Positions 56,025 through 64,000 of a DNA stretch of 64,000 nucleotides are shown here, in pieces (position 1 is the stretch's first letter; each line of letters opens with the position of its first letter). The position numbers and the translations under genes are program-made. This DNA comes from Parietaria judaica (taxonomy: Eukaryota > Streptophyta > Magnoliopsida > Rosales > Urticaceae): the NCBI GenBank assembly GCA_954871525.1, contig OX940861.1:37089201-37153200 (forward strand), in the 5' to 3' direction. Under the pieces are notes generated by a model. The model had not been told where the DNA came from. It worked only from the letters and a program-made list of their open reading frames with translations, and did not search any database.

Positions 56025-58196
56025 TGTTGGGACCGACACGATCCCCTGATTTATAAAAAAAATTGCGAGAAATTAATTCTTGTCTGATTCACATACGCGT
56101 AGGGTAAACTTGTAAAAACAATTTTAACCAGGAATACAGTCTCATACCAAGATTCCCTATTACCCTATCTAGTTTACGAAATCCCAAAAATTAATTATTT
56201 ATGTCCCGGATCTTTACAGTTCGATTTTTATCATTAAAATAAATTCATTAACTAATGTGATAAATGATTTCGGGTTTGAGCAATTGTAGACAATTTTGAA
56301 ATTAATAAATATGCACATACCTGATTCGCGATTCTTGCTGCGCACTCTGATTCTGAGTCTAAACAGCTCTTGCGAATTTGATATCCTCCTTTATGAGATT
56401 TCAGTGTCAGTGATTCCTCCCAGTAATATTCCAATGTATTCTCCGGTGCTAGACCGCCAGGATGTGTGGACTCCTTGGATGATCACGAAACATTCAAAGT
56501 ATGAACCGGGATCTTGAGTGGCACTAGCGAGAGACGGGGAAAGAGAGTATGCAAATTTTTCTGGCTCTGTAGGTTATGATTTCTTATTAGGCAAATACCA
56601 AATCTTAACCACTTGGAGATATTCTCTCATTATCTTTATCTAATTAAATAAGATAATGATAATATCAATTCCAAATAAATATTTATCCAAAAATATTTAA
56701 ATCCAGATAAGATAAACAAATCTTCCGGAATCAAATATCCCAAGATTTATATCTCCTTATTTTCGAATTATATATATATAATTTAATTCAAAACTAATTA
56801 TTAATTTGAAAAAGATTTAATTCGAATTTAGGGTTGTTTAAATCAAATATAAATCTATTTAATTATAATCAACTATTAATAAAAAAATATTAATAATCAA
56901 ATCCAATAATTAAAATTATATAATTAATTAAATACTCTAGGAATTAAATCCCATATTTAATTTAATATTAAATTCGCAGGTTAAAACAGAATGTTGCGAT
57001 TCAAAATGACAAATTCACATAATTTGATTTCCCACAATACTAGAATTGTTCAAGGATCAAATTCAAATATCAAATTTTCACTTTCCCGAGTACCAAACTT
57101 TGGTACTTTTCCACTTTAAGGTATATAGACATTCCGTGACCTAAGTCTCAAATCTAGTCTAATTGGATCCATCCTATATTCAAACTGAATATTTAATTCG
57201 GCTTTACTCTTATGGAACTACAAAGGGGACTAATGAACATATTACTCAACCTTCGGTGAAATGAAGAATTTTCACCAACTTCGATAACACTCCACTATAG
57301 CTCGAAGGTGAACTCTTGAGTAATAAGATAATTTATAATCCTGACACAGGAGTCCATTGATACAATCCAATTGTCAAAAATCATGGTTTTCGTATTATTA
57401 TTGTTCTCGTCAAAAAGGTACTATTTACCATAAGACCCTTTTGATGACACACTCTTTAATCTATGATTTTTACAAACTATTCACTCAATCGGGTTATGAA
57501 TCCGTTGAGTTGTACATGAGTACTTATTTGTTTCCCACGAGTCATAATAAAGAACCATAAACTTGTTATCCATATCTACACTCATATAACTTGTCCCGGT
57601 TAACCTTTAGATCCCAAAATAAAAGTGTTAGGAATACCACTGTACTCTATAACGATTAAATCAAAGATCATGTGAGTTGAACCGTACAAGTCCATGATGC
57701 TCAGGACATCAACCGATTTCATTTGATCATCTTTGTGACTTAATCTTACTATCATCAGTGACGGACTTAAATGATGATTTCAGATTTAAGTCTAGGCTGT
57801 CCAGTATGGAGACACTTCAATACCTATTGTTCTCAAAGGTGCAGGACCAGCACCTGATCCAGTAATAGATCATCACCCATAGTGTTTGAGTTCACTAATA
57901 GTCGTTCACAATTAAAAGCTCCCACTTTCTAATCTAGACCATGGACACAGCTTTAATAAGTTCTTAACTATATGCTTGTCAAACCTCCTCACATAGACTC
58001 TGTGATGATGAAGCATAATTGCAAAACGTATAGAACTAGGGATGAAACATTTGATTTTATAATATCTCGGATATAACTATTTAAGATTATCAATAATAAG
58101 ATCTATTCTTTAAAGAAATGAAAGTCATAATCTTATGCAAGGGGATTAACATCTGAATAGATATAGATGGCATATTATAAAAAAATATGTTCAACA
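56025..58196 (-). mobile_element. Solo LTR, ~2.2 kb, same family as 7549-10282
   Basis: The element starts TGTTGGGACCG and ends ATATGTTCAACA, with ATATT before it and ATATC after it, a 5-bp duplication with one mismatch. Read on the minus strand it aligns over much of its length with 61591-63806 read on the plus strand (shared CCCAAAATAAAAGT, a GATTAAATCAAAGAT-type block, and GATGTATTCTCC-like sequence near the transcription start). No internal retrotransposon sequence is present. Confidence 0.82.
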
Positions 58197-58985
58197 ATAT
58201 CTTAATACAAGAGAAGACTTATTTATAAGCAAATCGTAAATACAATAGACACAAGTCTAAATATTCGAAAGCATACAGAAAAAGGACAAATATTCATGAC
58301 TCATGAGAACTATTTTTTGGTCTTTTGTGGCCCTTTGTTTTGTAAAATCATATTACATTCTAGATTTTTGTAATTTTTTTTTTTCTATTGTAGTCCTATC
58401 ATAGCATAATTTTTTTTATTTATTTAGGTAGTACTCTTGTATATGTTGTATTAGTAATAACAATTACACAAATTGTTAAAACATGTTTTATAAAATAAAA
58501 ATTGTCCGTTTGTTTCTTTGTCTTACTTTATTTTGTATTTTTTTTATTTATTATAATCTTTAATTTACTAGAATATTTACGCATAAAAAAATTAGTATGT
58601 TTGCCAATTGCAATAATGTTTTAAAGTTCAAAAAAATAGTTTTTTTTTTTTTTTTTTTTGTAAGATCAGATAATGGGTGTCATTTAGTTCTTCCATTTAG
58701 AATTCCAAAATTTTTAACTTAAGACTAAGCATAATTTCATTTTCTCTACTATAAAACTCACGTAATTATTGAGAATAACATTTTTTTTAAATGTAATTTA
58801 AAGATTCCAATCCATCATACCACAAACAGAAACGGAAAAGAAGTAGAAGAAGCAAAACATCTATTTCTATATATTATAATTTATAACAATAAACTCAAAT
58901 GAATTAAAAAGGGAAAATTCCCATATTATTAGTAGTAGTAATTTTAATTTGATAATAAGAAACAACATATGTTTTTTTTATCGGC
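58197..58985. other. Intergenic region without visible gene
   Basis: AT-rich sequence with several poly(T) and poly(A) runs (one of 20 T near 58640); no gene recognised. Its right part is the 3' flank of the cysteine-rich peptide gene. Confidence 0.6.
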
Positions 58986-59417
58986 CTAAGACTTTGGGTG
59001 TGCATTGAGTAGCTGATGAGCCGAGATGGCGGGTGGGTCCCCGGGGCATTTGCACCACGTGTCGACGCACGTGCAGTAGGGACACATCGGACACTTGTAC
59101 TTGCAGTCCACTGTCGCTCTGCATCGCAACGACACCACTTTCCGAGCTTCTGAGCCTGTTTATTCATTTTAAATTCATTATTTCACACAAATATCCTTTT
59201 AATTCTATGTTCATAAAAAATAAAATAAAAATAAAAAAGACAGCACCGATATGAAGGAATACATATACTGGAGACACCAATAAATATATATATATATTTG
59301 TTATAATAATAATATAAATTGAAAAATAAATGTAAGAGAGGACTCACAAGAGTATGAGGATGCGATGAAAAGCATGAGAGCCACCACGAGAGACATCTTG
59401 AGTGAAGACTTCTCCAT
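58986..59417 (-). CDS. Small secreted cysteine-rich peptide (two exons, 79 aa)
   Basis: Exon 1 is 59348-59417 and exon 2 is 58986-59155 (minus strand), with a GTGAGT donor and an AAACAG acceptor. The phases join at a cysteine codon. The product starts MEKSSLKMSLVVALMLFIAS, a clear signal peptide with likely cleavage after about residue 23. The mature part has eight closely spaced cysteines (residues 34, 40, 44, 47, 50, 52, 57 and 59), with CKYKCPMCPYCTC at its centre, then a tail ending HPKS. A TATA-like CTATATAATAAC lies 60-70 bp upstream. Signal peptide, cysteine cluster, one phase-1 intron and promoter together point to a real cysteine-rich peptide gene. I do not recognise the family; defensin-like or embryo-peptide families are possible. 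Export to the apoplast is inferred. Confidence 0.72.
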
Positions 59418-59473
59418 ATTATTATTATTTCTCTATTGCTTTTTATTTGTTTAGTAATCACACAAGTTTAGGC

Positions 59474-59486
59474 TTGTTATTATATA
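59474..59486 (-). promoter_or_regulatory. TATA-like box of the cysteine-rich peptide gene
   Basis: On the minus strand CCTATATAATAAC lies 57-69 bp before the start codon at 59417, which would give a leader of about 30 bases. Confidence 0.5.
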
Positions 59487-59691
59487 GGCACATAAATTCA
59501 GACACATTGATTATTTTCGTTGACTTGTTGGTTAATGTAATTTAATGTCATGCCTAAATAGATTATAAGATTCCATTGTATTCTTCATTAACATTGCCTT
59601 TCCCAAAAGTACTTATACCAAGCCTTTAATGCGTATCAATAGGAATAAAAGTTAGACATTACTTCTTTTACCAAAAACATCAAATAAAATA

Positions 59692-60053
59692 GTAAAAATG
59701 GCGGCATAAGTATCCAAAGTCTTTGAAAAAGCTGACATTAAATTCCCTTTTTTTGTGGCAAAAGTTGCCAAACTCTTATTTTATGTATCCTGACATGTTC
59801 CGCCCCGACCCGCATCACGTGTCACGTTTTTAAACTCATTAAACATACCATTTTTTTATTAAAAAATGAAATTGATTTATCAAAGATAAACAATTGTATA
59901 TTTAATGGGTTTAAAAACGTGACATGTGGTGCGGCTCTAGACGAAAATATGACGGAATACACAAAATAAGAATTTAGTATGCCACCCAAAAAAAGAATGA
60001 AAACTTAATATCAACTTTTTTAAGACTATAAGTACTTATGCCGTCATTTTCCC
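59692..60053. mobile_element. MULE-type MITE, 362 bp, TSD AATAAAATA
   Basis: The left end GTAAAAATGGCGGCATAAGT pairs with the right end, which reads inward GGGAAAATGACGGCATAAGT. A perfect 9-bp duplication AATAAAATA flanks it (59683-59691 and 60054-60062). Inner arms also pair (AAACGTGACATGTGG with its partner near 59815). A second direct repeat, ACATTACTTCTTTTACCAAA, lies outside both ends. Confidence 0.82.
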
Positions 60054-60149
60054 AATAAAATATAATACATTACTTCTTTTACCAAAAACAAAAAACAAAA
60101 GTTTAGCCCATCTGTTTATGGTATGCTAATCAATTAATATATATTTTTA

Positions 60150-61140
60150 GGGTAAATTGCGGCTAATGTACCCAATGTTTGATCTTCTGCTGATTATGTA
60201 CCCAATTTTTATTTTTGGCGGCTAATGTACCCAATGTTTGATCCGTTAGATATTTTCGTGTTTTTCGTCACTTGACCGTTAGAGAGTTATCCTCCTCTAT
60301 ATGTACACTTTTCGTATTTTTGATATAACTCATTCATTTTTTGTCCAAATTTTATGAACGACCTATGGTTAGAAACATAAGAGATAGATCTACAACTTTG
60401 GTATTTTAAGTTTTGTAAAATAAGTTTTAGAAAAATACGAAATTTCAAATACAACGTAAAACTGGACATTAGTTTAATGCAAAATATTTGTTTCGAGCAA
60501 ATTTTAATATACTTAATTACTTTTTATGATGAAACGTAAAACTAAAAAGTTGTAGATAAACTTTTTGTCTTTCCAATGGGTGTTTATTTATAAATTTTGG
60601 ACAAAAAATGAGTGAGGTATGCCAAAAATATGAAAGATTATTTCGCATCACATCTTTCATATTTTTGGCATAACTCACTCATTTTTTGTCTAAAATTTAT
60701 AAATAAACACCCGTTAGAAAGATAAAATATTTATCTACAACTTTTTAGTTTTACGTTTCATCATAAAAAGTCATTAAGTATATTAAAATTTGCTCGAAAC
60801 AAATATTTTGCATTAAACTAATGTCCAGTTTTATGTTGTATTTGAAATTTCGTATTCTTATAAAACTTATTTTACAAAACTTAAAACACTAAAGTTGTAC
60901 ATCTATCTCTTATCTTTCCAACCATAGGTCGTGCATAAAATTTGGACAAAAAATGAGTGAGTTATGTCAAAAATACGAAAAGTGTGCATAAAGAGGAGGA
61001 TAACTCTCTAACGGTCAAGTGACGGAAAACACGAAAATATCTAACGGATCAAACATTGGGTACATTAGCCGTCGAAAATAAACATTGGGTACATAATCCG
61101 CAGAAGATAAAACATTGGGTACATTAGCCGCAGTTTACCC
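60150..61140. mobile_element. Foldback MULE-type MITE, 991 bp, second copy
   Basis: Same length and structure as 52495-53485, with a perfect 9-bp duplication ATATTTTTA (60141-60149 and 61141-61149). The central spacer reads as the complement of the first copy's spacer, so the two lie in opposite orientation. Short frames inside the arms are shared by both copies and are not genes. Confidence 0.93.
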
Positions 61141-61149
61141 ATATTTTTA

Positions 61150-61590
61150 ATTACTATTTTTAAAGTGAGATTCCATGTAGGCCGCCTCTGAGTTTATTAA
61201 GGCATAAGCGACAGATAATTTAAGGCCTTTGTCGACTTTGAAATTTAAAACTCAATTTTCGCTCACAAAATAAGAATTCAAATTATTTTAATTTTAAAAA
61301 ATTTATATATTACTACGAAATTATGTTGTTTTGTTATTCAAAAATATAGAAGAAAGAAAACTCACATATTTGACGGTGAGATCGTATAAATTATACTATA
61401 TAACTAAAAGAATGTGCATTTTTACTGTATAGACTACAGTAATAATATAGCCAATTAGCAAGTGACAAAGTAATGCTCATAATGTTTGTTTGACATGTGT
61501 TTTTTATTTGTTTTATTTTATTTGTAACTATTTTTGGTAAGATAAGGAAGATCCATTTGCTATTATTTATTACTTGATTGAACCAAATAT
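61150..61590. other. Intergenic stretch without visible gene
   Basis: AT-rich sequence. GTAGGCCGCCTCTGAG and AAGGCCTTTGTCGAC near 61177-61240 hint at an old hAT-like remnant, but no ends could be paired. Confidence 0.4.
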
Positions 61591-63162
61591 TGTTGGACAT
61601 ATTTTATATGCCCTCTATTCAGATGCTAATCCCGCTCACATAAGATTATGGTCGTTTGCCTAGAATGAATAGTACTTATTAAAGTTATCTTATATAGTTA
61701 TCTTCGGATTATAAATAGATACTATTAATTGAATGTTTGATCCATAGTTCTTTAATGTTGCTATCGTGCTCAGTCATCACAAGTAGTCTTTAGTGAGGGG
61801 GTTTGACTGTCACGAATAAAGAACTTAAAATGGTCCATAGTCTAGATTAGAAATGGGAATTTCTAAGGCGTGAACGACCATTGATGAACTTAATCACAAT
61901 TAGGTGATGATCTATTACCGGATCATAGTGTAGTCCGTGCATTATTAAGTTTATAAAGTACGAAGTGTCTTCATATTGGACGGACTACACTCACATCCGA
62001 AATCATCAAATAAGTCTGTCACTGATGATAGTACGATAGGGTCGCTAAGATGATCATATGGAATTAGGTTGACGTCCTGAGCATTATGGACTTGTATGGT
62101 TCAACTTATATAATCTTTGATTTAATCGATACAGAGTACAGCTTGGTACTCCTAATACTTTTATTTTGGGATTAGACGGTTGACCGGGATAAGTTGCACA
62201 ATAGCAGATATGGACAATATCTTTACGATATTCTTATTGTGATTCATGGAAACAAATAAGTACTCATGATCAGCTCATTAGATTCATCATCTTATGAGTG
62301 AGTAGTTTGTAAGAATCATAAGAATAAGATAGTGTCATCAAAAAGGGCAGAACGGTAAATATCACCCTTTTGATGAATGTCATAATAAAAGGAAGACCTA
62401 GCACACCAGATATCTGATTGAATCAATGGACACCTTTGTTCAGGAAGATAATTATCATACACACTTGAGAGTTCAGCCAAGAGCTATAGTGGAATGTAAT
62501 CGAGGTTGGTAAAAGTCTACGCTTTTACCGTAGCTCGAGTGTGTACGTCCACTAGTCCCCTTTGTAGCTCCATAGAGGATGACACCGCAAATATATTCAA
62601 ATGTTTCATTTGAATAGGATACTCCAATCAGATTCGGTTCGTGATTATTATCACGAATTACTGATTACCCTAAATAGTGGCAAAAGTACCAAAGTTTGGT
62701 ATGCCAGTGAAACTGAAAAAAGATGATTGAATTTAATGCTAAGACATCCCTAGGGTTGTGGGAAATTAAATTCTGGCACAGTTATCTTTTTGAATCGTGT
62801 CATTCTGACAGACGGTTTGAGATTTATGATAATAACAGTTTATAGTCCTAGACTAAAAATGACACTGTTATTTAAATCGAAAATTAGAGAAATTAAATAT
62901 TGGTATTTAGACCTGAAATATTTAATGAGAGAAATCGAATAATAATTTCAAATTATAATTATATATTCGAAATTAAATCTTTGCAAATATAAAGATTTGA
63001 TTTATTAAATCTTTTAGGGTATTTTCTGAAAAAGATTTGATTTGGATTTATTCTTTATTTGATTTAATTAAATCAAATCTTATAGTGAATATCTCTAAGT
63101 AGTTGAGTAAATCTCTCACAGTTGGTTGAGAGATTTTCTCAAAGCGGTTGGGCCATTACCAT

Positions 63163-63177
63163 TCCCTATAAATAGGG
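63163..63177 (+). promoter_or_regulatory. LTR core promoter (TATA box)
   Basis: CCCTATAAATAGGGA, a TATA box inside a short palindrome. The same CCTATAAATAGG core occurs at the matching place in the LTR at 7549-10282 (minus strand). Confidence 0.6.
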
Positions 63178-63234
63178 AACACCTGAAACCGAAAAACACA
63201 CACTCTCACATTCTCAGATTTTGATCTCTCTCTA

Positions 63235-63236
<2 letters not shown>

Positions 63237-63267
<31 letters not shown>
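63237..63267. repeat. (CT)n microsatellite in LTR leader
   Basis: About 30 bp of TC repeats downstream of the LTR TATA box. Confidence 0.9.
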
Positions 63268-63268
<1 letters not shown>

Positions 63269-63811
63269 GATAGTTTCTGCGAATTTCTCTGAGCTCCTCT
63301 CAGGGTTTTTCGAAATTAGGACTTAGGGTTTTATCTAGTGGGAGCCCACACCTCCTGGCGACGTAGTCCTGGAGAATACATCGGAAGACTTCTGGAAGCA
63401 TCTTCCTCACAGAAATCGCAAAAGGGATTGAAGATCGGAGTCAGAAAGTTCTTCAGAGAATCAAGATCCGTGTCAGAGACTACAAGAAAAAGGTACACGA
63501 TTTCAAGGTTGTTGATTAAAGAATTATTTACTAGTACTCATGGCTCAGAATTAAAATCAAGAACGAGTTAAATAAATTAAAATAATTAATTCATCACGAT
63601 CGGGAAAATTAATTGTAAATTGATTTTGAAACAGACGGTTTGACAGGGTTATTGGTATGGGACTCTAACTCAGTAAAAAAATTTAAAGGTCAAACCGTGT
63701 GACTTAATCAATGATTACAATTTCTTATAGGTCGGCGGTGACTGTTTTCAGTCTAGATCCCCAGATACGACTAGGAATCGGTGTTAATGCGATGTCGATT
63801 CTAGCAAATAT

Positions 63812-64000
63812 GATTTGACAGAACTTCTTCCATGTTACTGCGTGCCATGCACGTGTAACCTGATTCTTCAAATAAGAAGGAAGTAAAGATATATAACATC
63901 CAATTAATTAATCAACGATCAGTTGTTTATTTCTTATAGCTATAAGCTATAACTACATTTTTTTTAATAATTATAACATGCTTCACTATACAGTTGTTAA
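63812..64000. other. Right edge, nothing recognised
   Basis: About 190 bp of AT-rich sequence to the end of the window; no gene or repeat identified. Confidence 0.5.

Larger units (their letters stand above)
61591..63806 (+). mobile_element. LTR of the same family as 7549-10282 and 56025-58196
   Basis: It starts TGTTGGACATA at 61591. A core promoter CCCTATAAATAGGGA lies at about 63163-63177, followed by a CT-rich leader, as expected in U3-R order. The right end is uncertain: similarity to the 56025-58196 copy fades after about 63690. AATAT flanks 61586-61590 and 63807-63811 and would put the end at TTCTAGCA (63806), but a 5-base match in AT-rich DNA is weak. No primer site follows, so this is either a solo LTR or a truncated element. 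Confidence 0.7.

Noticed and set aside
56252..56517. Short frames on both strands at the left of the solo LTR
   Set aside because: They fall in the R-U5 part of an LTR and have no domain or conservation beyond the LTR family.

Overview
This is a stretch of nuclear DNA from a flowering plant, most likely a eudicot. The genes have short GT-AG exons in AT-rich introns. The proteins belong to plant families (NPC-type phospholipase C, cytosolic sulfotransferase, acyl-activating enzyme 19, NPH3/RPT2 BTB protein). The mobile DNA is the usual plant mix of hAT, MULE-like, CACTA-like, Copia, Athila-type Gypsy and LINE sequences. I saw no operons, bacterial genes, CRISPR arrays, rRNA or convincing tRNA genes.

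Region 1 (1-22900) is a graveyard of nested elements. A broken hAT transposase runs off the left edge. Next comes a fragment of an NPC phospholipase C gene (one exon plus part of an intron with an internal inversion). A ~7.4 kb element with long inverted ends (4167-11613) follows; it carries a piece of a second NPC-like gene, a minisatellite and an unknown reading frame that is split by a solo LTR. After it come a truncated Copia pol, a LINE missing its 3' end, and an Athila-type Gypsy 5' half lying inside the LINE's ORF1. A P450 fragment closes the region, joined to a second copy of the NPC 3' flank. The NPC pieces at 2588-3165 and 22738-22900 look like two ends of one decayed paralogue pulled apart by ~19.6 kb of insertions.

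Region 2 (23087-33815) holds a single-exon cytosolic sulfotransferase (minus strand) and a complete five-exon NPC3/4/5-type phospholipase C (plus strand, 517 aa). The second NPC intron is 4.1 kb and full of MITEs and microsatellites. A 4.2 kb Copia element with LTRs that look identical and a 5-bp target duplication sits 83 bp after the NPC stop codon.

Region 3 (38124-54470) holds a complete 16-exon acyl-activating enzyme 19 / AASDH-like gene (1096 aa: adenylation domain, carrier domain, beta-propeller), a small two-pass membrane protein gene, and an NPH3-family BTB gene on the minus strand whose BTB fold looks incomplete. MITEs with clear target duplications are scattered between and within them.

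Region 4 (54471-64000) is mostly MITEs, microsatellites and two ~2.2 kb LTRs. One small two-exon gene on the minus strand (58986-59417) encodes a 79-aa secreted cysteine-rich peptide. The protein-coding genes have unrelated functions (lipid signalling, sulfonation, adenylate-forming chemistry, light-signalling adaptor, secreted peptide), and nothing suggests a functional cluster. All exon boundaries were inferred by eye from splice signals, reading phase and remembered family features.
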